Shown: positions 1 through 10,484, counted from the stretch's first letter. The stretch is DNA of 27,003 nucleotides from Chara braunii (GCA_003427395.1 BFEA01000811.1:483657-510659), one strand, 5' to 3'. Notes: generated by a model not told the origin, from the letters alone. Numbers and translations: made by a program.

Positions 1-23
1 ATATATATATATATATATATATA
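1..23. repeat. (AT)n microsatellite at the window edge
   Basis: Uninterrupted AT dinucleotides run from the first base. With the (TA)n tract starting near 714 it brackets the 24-713 segment, which itself holds diverged direct repeats and an inverted repeat. Confidence 0.95.
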
Positions 24-247
24 CGCATGGGACCCCTTGAGGATGCGTTTGGCCGTTCCGATCGAACGCGGATCCCAAAAAAAAAACAAGTTATCAAAAA
101 CACCTAAAACACAGATATGTTATGGAGAAAAATAAATTAAACAAGATTTGCCTGAGCATTACATCCGAATTCCTCACCAAATTTGAAATAAAAATAAAAT
201 ACGGAAAACAAATACTAATATTAAAAATAAAAAGAGAATTAAATTTA

Positions 248-610
248 GTGAGTGCACGAGTATGTTTTCAACACCGCCATCTTTGGCGATTTTTCATTTT
301 TTTTTTTGCATAGCTAAATGCCCTGAAAATTTACAGATCTGTACTTCACATAATACAAAACCCACTAAAAAAGTTTCAAAAAATAATAATATTGTTTAGA
401 CCCCGAACTAAAGTGAAAACAAAAAATAAAATGTGAAAAAATATGTGGGTGAGCACATTTGACACCGCCATCTTTGGCGATTTTTAATTCTTATTTGGCA
501 TAGCCACATGACTTGAAAATTAACAGGCATGTACCTCACGTTATAGACAACTCAAAAAAAACGACTCAGAAAAAAATAATTATTTTTAGGCCCCGAAATA
601 AGTTTTGGCG
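248..610. repeat. Two diverged direct repeats of about 190 bp
   Basis: The motif ACACCGCCATCTTTGGCGAT occurs at 271 and again at 462. It is followed in both copies by a T-rich stretch, GCATAGC, a CTGAAAAT/CTTGAAAAT block, a GTAC..CAC block, and AAAAATAAT before a CCCCGAA block. The offset is 191 bp. Each copy begins near a GTGAGTGCAC/GTGGGTGAGCAC block. Short open frames here are AT-rich and show no protein resemblance, so I treat the segment as non-coding. Confidence 0.75.
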
Positions 611-659
611 GGGGCTGAACGCCGTCGAGTTCGGACCCCGTACGCGACCCCGAACGCCC

Positions 660-697
660 GTACGTACGGAGGTCTGCCCGGGGACCTCTGTACGTAC
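660..697. repeat. 15-bp inverted repeat with 8-nt loop
   Basis: The left arm GTACGTACGGAGGTC (660-674) and right arm GACCTCTGTACGTAC (683-697) pair over 15 positions, the single non-Watson-Crick pair being G.U. The loop is TGCCCGGG. It ends 17-20 bp before a long (TA)n tract. Either a transposon terminus or a structured RNA hairpin is possible; nothing nearby decides between them. Confidence 0.8.
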
Positions 698-713
698 TGG
701 CTGGTGACCTTGT

Positions 714-980
714 AATTATATATATATATATATACATTATTATATATATATATATATATACATTATTATATATATATATATAATATATGTGTATTATATA
801 TATTATATATATCAATAAAACTTCAACGAAACATTATGTCACAACCCCTTGTTTGTTGTCTGTTGTTCTATTTGATAAACTATATATTTATATATTTTAT
901 CATATATATAGATCTATATGTATATATATCTATATGCTTATATATATACATATACATATCCATATAAATATATATATTGC
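714..980. repeat. (TA)n microsatellite and AT-rich low-complexity DNA
   Basis: Several (TA)n runs are separated by CATTATTA blocks (714-806), and degenerate TATA/CATA repeats continue to about 980. Open frames here encode only Ile/Tyr-rich simple-sequence peptides and are not genes. From 981 to 1310 I see only unique AT-rich DNA. Confidence 0.9.
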
Positions 981-1318
981 AATGTGTCAAATATAATTTT
1001 TTACAAAAAACATATAGTGAAATTTTGCTTGTAAAGTTTTTGTTATATGGTGATATCATCCGACACATCATGTGGCAGGTTGATGACTAAATTTATTCAC
1101 TACAATTGATATCTTCAGTGATAAAGAGTATGCACCTACTGACCTTATGTGCTTACATTGTTAAACACGTAATAGTAAGATTACATTATAATATAAACAA
1201 AGTGTAAGTCATAACAACAAATTTTGAAGCGACGATCACCAAAACGTTTCTGCAAACAATAAAACTTTCAGATATTTCTTAACTCATCGATACATGTTGA
1301 TTCCACATTAAGGTATCA

Positions 1319-1375
1319 CTCGTACAAGCTTTCCCCACGAGCGAGTTTTTGGTCGTACAAACTTCCCCAACGACC
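1319..1375. repeat. Two adjacent small hairpins with similar loops
   Basis: Hairpin 1 pairs CTCGT (1319-1323) with ACGAG (1337-1341). Hairpin 2 pairs GGTCGT (1351-1356) with ACGACC (1370-1375). Both loops read ACAA(G/A)CTT..CCCC. The outer pair differs as C-G versus G-C, so pairing is kept while the bases change. The surrounding 1376-1875 is AT-rich with no gene that I can support. Confidence 0.5.
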
Positions 1376-1875
1376 GTGTCTTGCTCTATAATATTCAACA
1401 TTCCTATCTATCAATATCACCATAAAAACAAGTTTTGATTTTCAACAAGAAACGAAACATGACAATTTTATAGGTGAGCCATGTGAGCATAATACCAATA
1501 TACTGGCAAAAACAACCGTCAATATCAGATTTGAAACAACTTAGACATGATCACCTGTTTTTAACATTGAAGAAATAGTTTTTGACAAAGTCTTTCTTCT
1601 CTATATAAAATGTGAATGTCAAGCACAAAAATATTGATTCGACTGTTGGAAAGTCACTTAGGTCACTGTTGAATACAAATGTTGCAACTTCTAATAATAA
1701 TCAGGTCAAAAGAGTGTGTCTTAATCATATCATGTTCGCATGATCCCACCCATCCTCTGAAAACAGAGCAATAGACAAAAGAAATAAAAATTATTTAAAA
1801 TTTTATACAAATATCTAAATAATTATATATAGGATGACCAAAATTTTTTGCCTTTATGTGTTTCCTCGTCACAAC

Positions 1876-2201
1876 GCAGTTGAACCACTGTGGTGAAAAG
1901 TGAAACCCTCGTCAACGAACAAAGTGTCACGTATGTCACCGTCTTGTTTGACCGACAGTCCTGCTTGGAAAAGAAAAACGCCTTGTCTGCCACTGTTGTA
2001 GAATGGTCGAGGTTGAAGAAGTTAAAATTTACAATTGTGCAGTTGAACCACTGTGGTGAAAAGTGAAACCCTCGTCAACGAACAAAATGTCACGTATGTC
2101 ATTGTGTTGTTTGACCAACAGTCCTGCTTGGAAAAGAAGAAACGCTTTGTCTGCCACAGTTGTAGAATGGTTGAGGTTCAAGATGTTAAAATTTACAATT
2201 G
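1876..2201. repeat. 163-bp tandem duplication (two units)
   Basis: Unit 1 (1876-2038) and unit 2 (2039-2201) both begin GCAGTTGAACCACTGTGGTG and end GTTAAAATTTACAATTGT. They differ by scattered transitions. The second unit overlaps the 3' end of the minus-strand remnant that follows, so its stop codon at 2193-2195 lies in repeat sequence. Confidence 0.9.
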
Positions 2202-3006
2202 TATCCCGTCTTTGATCGATTTAATGATATGATTTTTGATGGCAGCCAACTCAGAGATTTTGTCTATTATAGATTCTCTTGAACGAACCTGCAGTACATC
2301 ATTCCGTATGACCATCTCTGCAAATGCAAGTTGTTGCAATGATACTCCGACTCCTTATCCTTTCCTTGCATGTTGGAACATCCTTGTGAGCGCTTGTTGG
2401 AACGCCGGATCACCCCACGACTCTCTCCCACTACATCTTCAAGTCATATTTTTCAACATTTCGTCTCTCATTTTTCTTCTCACCTCAGTTTGTTTATCTG
2501 TTTGATTGGTTCTCATAAGAGGGTATCCCTTCTCCGCTCAAAATTCATGTTTCAGGTTCTATGTGATCTTCCCCTGATTTTGTCATTATTATGTTGCATT
2601 CGACAAAAAATTATCGCACTCCACATTCTTCTTTATACATTTTCATCCCTTCCACTGCCCAATCACCAAGTTTATTGGTTGTCGATACAACGGACTGAAG
2701 AAAATGTTCCTCCTTCGGATAAAAAGTACAATCACCCTCAGACATATACGAGTACGCCTTCGTGACAGAGCGCAAAATTCTATCTTTGTTTTTTTTGTCA
2801 TCTGTAATCCTTCTCCCCTCGTGCTGGTGCAAATTTTGTCCTGCTCCCTTTCCTTCATCTCTGGTTTGCTTGTTTTGCACTTCTGGCGATCTATATCGAA
2901 AACACACAGATTTCATTATGAGAGAACAACATACCAACGTCGAATGAAAGGTCAACATACTGCTCATTAAGATAATTTTTTTAAAGAGTGATTTCATTAC
3001 TATCAA
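2193..3006 (-). pseudogene. Decayed minus-strand coding remnant, family unknown
   Basis: The minus strand reads as a polar, protein-like sequence from 3006 down to about 2193. The first open stretch (3006-2611) contains a charged segment with KNKDRILRSVTKAYSYMSEG and ends in a TAA at 2611-2613. Further downstream, after several stops and at least one frame change, come an EVRRKMRDEMLKNM segment and a last open segment with LTRMFQHARKG and SLQQLAFAEMVIRN, ending at TAA 2193-2195. The composition (many E, K, R, Q, helix-forming) differs from the Ser/Phe/His-rich plus-strand frames, which look like shadows. I recognise no domain. It could be a gene fragment carried by a transposon or an old host exon. 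Confidence 0.35.
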
Positions 3007-3719
3007 TAAAAAAAACCTTGGAATTATACTTCACACATTCCTTCAGTCACAACCAGTGTCGGTCTCGTGAACGTGACCGGCCAGTCTTGCAATCGTGATA
3101 AAAGGATTATTCTCCTTGGACTTATAGACTTAGCTTGGGGGATTGACCTATCATGTGTTACAGGTCCTCTTAATCGATTGATTCAAGATTTTTGGCTAGT
3201 TTCAACTTGTGTTACAGGTCGGTTGCCGATTCGTCAGTTTACGACTCAACTGCAATTCATCCTCGATAACTCAACCCAAAAGGCTTTAGCCCTGGTGATT
3301 TTTGTTGTTTTATTAAGGCTTTCACCCGGACTTTTTATTGAATGGCCATTTAACAAAGGTACTGAGTATTTAATTATGGTTGGTTAGACAAGAGTTGGGG
3401 CTTACATGGCTAAAGCGAGGGGTATGAGTATAGAGGTTGGCTGAAATTGACACCATGTAGTGCGTGGACATTTGGTTGACTCTTTGATGTGATTGCAGAT
3501 ATGTTTTGTGGTTCGGATCTTAGATTTGAATGTCTGGGATCACACACACATATATGGCTACGAGGACTCTCACTGTGATTGTAAGAAATGATCATCAAAT
3601 ACATATCCCCCCTTACATATATATGCGTATGTACCTATGTTGGGTGTTTGTGTGGCATGGGAGGGTCCATGCTTAAGGGTTAAATAGGGGTTGAGATTGG
3701 AAAAAGAAAGAAAACCCCG
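3007..3719. other. No supportable gene
   Basis: A 106-codon open frame at 3067-3387 (+) has no recognisable motif. The phrase TGTGTTACAGGTC occurs twice in it (near 3157 and 3210), more like non-coding repeat than gene. A GCATGG/CCATGC hairpin lies at 3655-3672. Otherwise I see only unique DNA with short CA and TA runs near 3545 and 3615. Confidence 0.6.
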
Positions 3720-4760
3720 CTTTATTACTGAATGTTTCTTAAAGATTTCTTAGTCGGACGTTGGTCCTTGGCCTGGATTCGAGGTCCTTGTCCAGGACAT
3801 CCCAGGTCCTAGACTCTGCATGGAAGGGATCTTCCCCTGCGCAAAACCTATTTGCCCTGCCTACGAGACACTCAGCCTAAGAGTCGGAGGTGCCCCGGAG
3901 GCCGCACGGCTAATCCTTCAGTCGTGCAATATCGTGAGGAAGTAGACTCTTACGATACTTCGTGAGTGATACTTGAGTGTCATAAGCGGTACTCGGATCC
4001 ACGAGGGACCGCTTGATTATAGGCACTACATAGTACGCCATCATTGCGACTGCTTGCGTATGCTTGCATTGCGAGTCGATATGAATTAGCCTTGCGTCCC
4101 CGCGGTTTTAATACTAAGTCTTGCGCACGACGAGTATCCGATTTCCGCATCGGAGAGTTATGAGACAACTACTGAGGGACTAGGAGTGTCGTCGCGTTGT
4201 TTGTCCGCTGTTGTTTTGTATAGGTGTGTGTATATGTGTGTGTTTTTAATTTTCTATGTTCTTTAGAGTGGTGTGCGCGTGGTGTGTGGGATGTGTCCTA
4301 GTCGACCGGCGACGAGTCCCACTTGGGACCTCAGCCCCCTAAGATGTCGGTTGGCATACTGGTTCGATAGAGACGTACTACCACGCGTACCCCCTCTGCC
4401 ACAACGAACGAGAAACGCCCTCGGTTGGTCCACCTATGCGATTGCAACTGATCAACTTTCGTATTGTGGACTGGTAGCTCGGCGGGGATACACCCACCTA
4501 AGGGAGGTGACAACTCATGTAAGAAGGAGGTAAGTCGTGCCTCGCGTAGGCCCTATCCTGTCGTAGGGGCTCGCGAGAGGTCTGCTTGGCGCACTCGGCT
4601 AGAGTGGCTTGCAGAAGCTCCATGTATATTCCCGACGAGGATTTAGACCAACTCCTGCGTGACGTGGCCGGGAGGGTCCCGCGCTACCTTGTGTCGTGTC
4701 GGACCGATGCGCTCGACAGCGGGGCTCAAACCTTGTAGTCCCAAGAAAAAAGGGGGACAG
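3720..4760. other. GC-richer segment with strong hairpin, unassigned
   Basis: This kilobase is visibly richer in GC than its flanks and lacks a convincing ORF. An 11-bp two-part stem pairs AAGCGGT (3984-3990) with ACCGCTT (4008-4014), with an inner CTCG/CGAG stem. A purine run AAGAAAAAAGGGGGA lies at 4743-4757, where an LTR element would carry a polypurine tract, but I see no matching LTR start after it. A short frame from ATG 4622 to TAG 4736 has no recognisable motif. It might be a solo LTR or element end, or a host exon/UTR. I cannot decide. Confidence 0.4.
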
Positions 4761-5041
4761 AGACCCTAAATTATTGTACTCTTGTACGATTGTTTTTTTT
4801 CCCTACAGAAAATACAACACCAATTTTTTTAAACCTTCTTTTTTTCATTTCTTGTGTTCCTTAATTACACAAAAAGGTGTCACACACGGTTTGCATCGAT
4901 GTTAGTCGGTCGAGACCTCAGGGATGGTGTCAGTGGTTTGTTTAAAATAGAGGTTAAAGCGGGGAACCTTAGAGAACAAAAGAAAAAATAAAACATGCAA
5001 CATGATAATAAATAAAACAAACAAAAGAAGACGCCTTGGGC

Positions 5042-5043
<2 letters not shown>

Positions 5044-5094
<51 letters not shown>

Positions 5095-5157
5095 CAGTGA
5101 CATGCACGCTGGGCTCCGCGCATGTCGCCGACTCTCTCTTTTTTTTTTTTTTTTTTT
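5044..5157. repeat. (GA)n microsatellite followed by a poly(T) tract
   Basis: A near-perfect (GA)n run of about 25 units spans 5044-5093. A 19-base T run lies at 5139-5157 after 45 bp of unique DNA. Predicted peptides of alternating Arg/Glu or Ser/Leu on either strand are artefacts of the repeat. From 5158 to 5948 I see no gene. Confidence 0.95.
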
Positions 5158-6313
5158 GGCTACATGTCCATACCTCAATTTTCCCAAACGAGTGCAACCA
5201 AGCGGGAGCCGACACAAGCGAACCTCGGTGCCTAGGCACCGAGTTCAAGTACAAATCTTCAGTGTGGCCTATGGGCATGAAGGAAGCAACATAGACTAGC
5301 GAATGTATCTTATCCACGACATGCTTATCTGACCATGATTTGTACAAAGGACAAACTTCGTAAGGATATGTCGGAAGCCATGATCCTATCTACGAGAAAC
5401 TGATAAAGTGTGTCCACGTTGTCAGACCATGCATTTGTAACAGTAACGACTTTCGGGATAGCCAACTTTGGTGTGAAGTAATCTAGCAGTAACACTCATA
5501 GCTGGTCTTCAAACGTGTGGTTATGAAATCTAAGTTATAATTATCATCGGGGCAAGTTCAGATGGAAGAAGCACAATGTTTTGATATCCGGGGTATGAAT
5601 TAATCCTTGTCCTGGGGCTTACATTATTATTCAAGAGGAAAACGTCCAATTACATTCACGGGGAGTTATGGCATAATACTACATTTTCTGTCTCTTATTT
5701 GGTAGAGGACTCGTTTCGGCTATAACCTAGGGTCGAGCCAGTTGAGTGTAATAAGGTGTAACCACTGGAATAGAACCGTGAGCAGTAGGACCGGAATTCC
5801 GCCTTACCTACTAATTCTCTTCTAAAACTTCACTTCGCAAATCCTCATTCTTTGGACTCGAGTCGATGCTGGCTAGTGAAGGACACGTGTAGCAGGAACA
5901 TCCACTATTATTCCGTCATTCCCAGAAGGCGTCCAGTGTGGATTCAACTTGGTTGTGATCCCATTCCTTAGTTTCATCGATAGCAATGAAATAATTGCTC
6001 GCCCTTTTCAGGTAATCTCTCGCCCCATTCAAACATCCCATGCGGTTGGTTCCCTACTTATTTCGTATTCAGTAAGTCGGGGATTACCCTTTCACATTAT
6101 CTCACTTGTGTTTCGGTTGGATTTGCGAACGCAGCTTTGTGTCATGAAGTGCAATCAACATGGGGGAAGAGACAGGCGAACGTTCACGAACAACTCTCGG
6201 AGTCCGAACGATCCACACTATGTAAACTATTTGATGATTGCTATAGAGAACAAATTTTCTCATCTGGTCTCTGCACGACTCAATTCACTAGAGTCATCAG
6301 ATAGCCAAATTAT

Positions 6314-8411
6314 GTGATAATTAAGGTAGACCTGAGAGTACACGATGTACAGACCCAATGGCTAAGGGAGCATGTAGTAATGGTTTCCTTTGGGCAAGCA
6401 TTTGTCTTTCTTCCAGTCGATGTCAAACGCAGGGTCATAAGACTCTACGAGAATGGGTGGATCTACATGCCTATGTTGGGGGAAGAGTCGAAACGGGTTT
6501 TTTCATGAACGAAGGTAGAACCTTGCTTTCGTATGTGGCGTTAACAGGGAAGTTGCTCAATGGATGCTCAACATGGGGAATGATGGGATTGAAGAAGATG
6601 GGAAATAATACGACTTGCATTTCAAACCGTGGATGTCCGAAAAAAAACTTCAGGATTGGCCGAAAAAAATGAGAATCGACATATTTTTTGTCAGATGCCT
6701 TCGCATTCCAATGGCTCTGGCAATTTTGAAAGATGCGGTTGAACTGGCATTTGGAAAAGTGGTCAGGGAGAATGCAGTGGCCAAAAAAACAGAAGAACAT
6801 GAACTTGGTAGTGTCAGGTTCGATCTGGAATCAGGGGCCAAAGACCATTACACCAGGTGTTTAACAGTCGACCTCCTGAACAATGGAGGCACGGTCGAGA
6901 TTGAGGTGGAAGCTCTTGATACTCCATGGTGTCCCGTATGTAAAGGGTTTTTCCACAATGAGTTTGACGATGATTGTCCAACACTTAACTGGCGGAGAAA
7001 TCGTCAGAACAGAGCATCTCAGATATGGACAATACAGACCCCCCTTGCCACCCCTCCCTCCTTGCCTCCCCCTCCTCTCCCCCCCCTCTCGCCCCCCTCT
7101 CCCCCCTCCTATGAACATCAGGGCAAATCTCATCACCAAAATAGGAGACAGGGAACAAAGGTGCCGAGGGGGTCGAGAGAACTAAAGGGGTAGGGAAGAG
7201 GAAGAAGAAAAGGGGGGAGATCCTCGCTGCTCCCATTCAAGTTCCTCCCTCCAGAGCCACAGGTGCGATACAGATGGGGGAAGTGGGGGCACCCCCACCC
7301 CATCATCAATGTCTGGCCAGATTCAACTGAGAGAGGTAGATACCTCTCTTTGGTGGGAAAGTCAGCAGGGGAAGACAAGTGGCGCCTCATAGTTAGAGTC
7401 TGAACCCTCTGAATGGCCCCGACTGAGGAACTAAGTGGAAGGGAGCCCTCATAAGCACATTAACGTCACATCTACCCACTATAACGTCTTGTTCTCAGGA
7501 GAATATCGCCCCCTGGTTCCATTCAAAGAAGGGAAAATCAGGGGTACTTTAAAACCACAGTCATCACACAACCACAGGGTGACAATAGGCTAAGAGATCT
7601 TAGCTTATACGAGAACCGTTTCCAACCCCTGCGAATCACAACATGTTCAGACATAGAGCTAGACTCCCCAATACTTTCTCAAACGGACTCAAATGATGCC
7701 TCTACTGTCACCCCTAACGACACCCTTGAGCACTCGCCTACTGCGCAAAAACAACGAAAGGAATCCTCTTCACAAAAAAAGGTCAAAATCATTTGGGTTA
7801 GTAACAGTAAGAAATTCAACAAGCTCACAAGCCGACCATTGTTTACCACAAGCATAATTGAGACCAGGGGCACAACATGTGCTTCCTCATCCGGCCTTAC
7901 AATCCACTCCAACATAACCAGAGAGGGAGGGAGAAAAAGCAAAGACTCAAAAATCCTCTCGCTCTCGAGTGCCCGTTTGATGAAAAGTTTAACGAGAAAG
8001 GATAAGGGTAAGGTGGAGGAGATTTTGGTTCCCATCATCTGTGTTTCTTCCGACAATGGTCCAATGGTGTTCGCCTGCACTCAACCCTAAGGGTCTCTAA
8101 GCTTACCTATAACGAAGATAGAGGACCAACCTATTGGACTTTCCATTTTGGGCAGTGCAAGAAAAATCATTAACGTAATTGGCCAAGTTTGGATCTTCCC
8201 TGAGCCCAAGATTGGAAGACATGTAGTGGACTTAATCCTTAGTAAAAAGATAAGTATGTACCCACTTTTTTTGCACATCCACATTCTAGATGAGTTAAAA
8301 AAAAGTTTCCAGACAAAATATCCATACAAGGTAGCTATTCCGGAATTCACCGATCTTAACAGTAAGACCTTGAGATTGATTCAGTTCATGGAAGACCTCA
8401 CTGCTGGGTGA
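6314..8411 (+). pseudogene. LINE ORF1 (DUF4283-like, zinc knuckle), broken
   Basis: ORF1 proteins of plant L1 elements bind the element RNA and accompany it to the nucleus. From about 6519 one frame can be followed to the stop at 8409-8411, broken by stops at 6606, 7191, 7401, 7410, 7452, 7461, 7482 and 8088. The 6314-6518 part is spread over other frames. The core contains LHFKPWM (about 6615-6635), typical of the end of the DUF4283 fold. It is followed by a CX2CX4HX6C cysteine-histidine motif (6930-6977), a variant of the usual CX2CX4HX4C knuckle, then a Pro-rich stretch (7040-7120). The second half has a WGKWGHPHP motif near 7275-7305 and basic segments near 7930-8020. It ends 190 bp before ORF2. 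The stop cluster at 7401-7482 suggests an especially damaged segment. Confidence 0.65.
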
Positions 8412-8602
8412 TTGCTGACTCGATCAGCTAAACTGCTATGACAGAATTGGTCCTCTCTGAGCGGGTTCAAAGCTCAGCTGAAGAGCCGCTGGACTCTCAC
8501 TGAGCTCCCCACCCCAGTAGACGAGAAAAACAAGAGAAGAAAAACTACCTATAGAGCAGTTTTGCCAGATCCAGCTACGAGGCGGTGCAAGAAAATCTCC
8601 TA

Positions 8603-9356
8603 ATGGTTTTGCCAATCCGTATTAACATCGCTTTCTGGAATGTATGTGGCTTGGGTGATAACGAACAAGCACCACAATAGCAGAATTGCCACACGGTACC
8701 GATCCCAAAAAGTACACATCCTGTGCATTCAGGAGTTGAAGTTGGACCATAACAAAATCTATGTTCCACTACGTTGGAGGAGTGACCCTCAGTTCCCAGC
8801 CCCAGCTAGTGGGACCAAGGGAGGTTGCGGGATATTTTTTTCCCTTCAAGTTGACATAATTGACAAATTCGCAGATCCACATGGCCGTTTTGTATGGGTT
8901 TAATTTGTTATGGGGCAAGAAGATTGGGCCATCACGTCCATAGACGCACACGTGACTTATAAAGAAAAAACTTTTTTTTTTTTTTAATTGCCAAGTTATA
9001 TACCAGACACAAAGAATCTGTTGATAGCAGCAGACTAGAATATCATCCTTCTATCGGGACAAGACTCTCATGAAATCATACCTACCAGGCGTGGCACCAA
9101 CTTGTTAGTGAAATTTATAGCGTCTCGTGGCTTTTCATTTATTTTTCAGAAAATGAATCCAGACACCCCAGGCTATACCTGGTTTGGTCCCCAGGTGTCC
9201 AGGCGTGGCACCAACTCGTTAGTGGAATTCATAGCGTCTCGTGGCTTTTCATTTATTTTTCATAAAATGAATCCAGACACCCCAGGTTGTACCTGGTTTG
9301 GTCCCCAGGTGTCCAGTTCGTGGACAGACCCCAGAAGAAGTCTACACTTCTTCTTG
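8603..9356 (+). pseudogene. LINE ORF2 N-terminus: apurinic-type endonuclease, broken
   Basis: The ATG at 8603 opens a frame with NIAFWNVCGLG, the typical first strand of L1-type endonucleases, which nick target DNA to prime reverse transcription. A 2-nt deletion relative to the second copy (near 8665) shifts it to the frame that carries HILCIQELKL, the QE pair with the metal-binding Glu. Next come GGCGIFF, ITSIDAHVTYK and an LLIAAD.N block in which the Trp/Phe of the expected DWN/DFN is a TAG (9036-9038). Another stop is TAA 8901-8903. The following part with NPDTPGYTWFGPQ is duplicated in frame as a 38-codon repeat. Finally RRSLHFFLD corresponds to the terminal S.R.D.(Y/F)FL motif. No RT domain follows. 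Confidence 0.7.
9087..9314. repeat. 114-bp in-frame tandem duplication inside the LINE endonuclease
   Basis: Units 9087-9200 and 9201-9314 both start AGGCGTGGCACCAACT and end CCCCAGGTGTCC. They differ by a handful of bases, mostly transitions. The length is 38 codons, so the frame is kept and the peptide FIASRGFSFIF..MNPDTPG.TWFGP appears twice. Confidence 0.95.
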
Positions 9357-9768
9357 GATCAGCCAAACTGCTGTGATGGACTTTGCTCTCTCTGAGCGGG
9401 TTCAACGCTCAGTTGAAGAACCCATGGACTCTCACTGAGCTCCCCACCCCAGTAGAAGAGGAAGACAAAAGAAGAAAACTACCTATAGAGCAGTCTCGCC
9501 AGATCCAACTATGAGGCGGTGCAGGAAAACCTCCTAATGGTCTTGCCAAACCGCATTAACATCGCTTGTCGGAATGTACGTGGTTTGAGTGATACTACGA
9601 ACAAGCACCACAATAGTAGGATTGTCACACGGTGTCCGTCCCAAAAAGTACACATCCTGTACGTTTAGGAGTTGAAGCTGGACCATAACAAAATATATGT
9701 TCCACTCCACTGGAGGAGTGACCCTCAATTCTCGGCCCCAACTAGTGGGACCAAGGGAGTTTGCGGGA
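9357..9768 (+). mobile_element. Second LINE fragment: ORF1/ORF2 junction and endonuclease start
   Basis: This segment repeats 8422-8835 at an offset of about 935 bp: the GATCAGC start, the CTCTCTGAGCGGGTTCAA and CACTGAGCTCCCCACCCCAG blocks, then an ORF2 ATG at 9537 corresponding to 8603. It keeps the reading frame that the first copy lost (ACTACG near 9595 versus AACG). However, it has TAG at 9666-9668 where the first copy has CAG (8730-8732), next to the metal-binding Glu. It ends abruptly at GGGAGTTTGCGGGA, where Penelope-like sequence begins. Confidence 0.8.
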
Positions 9769-10484
9769 GTTGAACTGTTTTTCTCAAAAGCAGTAAAATG
9801 GCTGAGAATCATTACCAGGAAGAAAGCTGCCCGGTTTGGGAAATTGTTTGGAGAAGCTGGGTGGAGATCTGTTCGCCTGAAGAGTCTGATATCCCTAACT
9901 GACTTCCAATCGGTGGGCGAGCAAGCCCGCCACTGGCTTGTGTCATGTGTATGATGGCCGAGTTCCAATTTATTAATTCTCTGGGTGCGGATTGCAAATT
10001 GGTTATGGGTAAGCGTTACATTGACGATCTGCTGATTGTCTCCCTGTTTGATCGTGACGATCCAGTGGGAGAACGGCTTGCTATTGAAAAACTTGACGGA
10101 GTGACTAAGTGCTACCCTCCAGAGCTGGTGCTCGAACGCACCAATTCGGACTGTGGGGTGCTGGATTTCCTGGAAACACGTTTTCTCATCTGTAGGACGG
10201 GCATCTTAATGTGCCACAAATTCAAGAATGCAGGCTTCATCTGGAGCGAAGGGGATGCCGGTTTTCAGACATACAAAGATTTTGTTTCGTTTGGTCCACG
10301 AAATGCCAAATTTGCTACAGTTGCAAATACGGTACTCCGTATCGCACAGAATTCTAACTTTGAAAGCCTGATTTGCTGCAGTGTCCTGAATCTGGCCGAA
10401 GAGTTAAGGAAGATCGGGTACCCCGGTAGAACCGTCATTGCGGGGGTCCGATGGATGTCAAGAAGGATGAGAACCCCATTTTAG
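9769..10484 (+). pseudogene. Penelope-like reverse transcriptase C-terminal part (copy 1)
   Basis: It starts within the palm at LFFSKAVKWLRI, reading TGG where copy 2 has TGA. About 60 bp are missing around 9911 compared with copy 2, removing the block before and including the INGIPMGG part of motif B. The short repeated word TTCCAA/TTTCAA at the join suggests microhomology-mediated loss. Downstream the frame is open: RASPPLAC keeps the Ser-Pro of motif B, and RYIDDLLIVSLFDRDD (near 10014) is motif C with both catalytic aspartates. Thumb-like sequence continues to WMSRRMRTPF and a TAG at 10482-10484. Copy 2 stops at the same codon with TGA, so this is the natural C-terminus. Confidence 0.75.

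Larger units (their letters stand above)
6314..9356 (+). mobile_element. L1-like LINE retrotransposon, decayed, lacking RT
   Basis: Two consecutive coding regions have the order and content of a plant L1-type LINE. ORF1 has a DUF4283-like core, a zinc knuckle and a proline-rich stretch. ORF2 begins about 190 bp later with an apurinic-type endonuclease. No reverse transcriptase follows: the copy breaks at about 9356, where a second copy of the ORF1/ORF2 junction begins. The true 5' end is unknown; a 122-codon open frame at 5949-6317 might be its leader or flanking DNA. Family assignment is by motif only. Confidence 0.7.

Noticed and set aside
3067-3387. 106-codon plus-strand open frame
   Set aside because: No motif, contains a repeated TGTGTTACAGGTC word, and no support from neighbours.
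4969-5299. Open frames with Arg-Glu or Ser-Leu repeats over the GA tract, both strands
   Set aside because: They are translations of a dinucleotide repeat and poly(T), with no other protein content.
7021-7130. Pro/Ser-rich tract as a cell-wall (extensin-like) gene
   Set aside because: It lies in frame inside the LINE ORF1, after the zinc knuckle; no signal peptide or SPPPP array.
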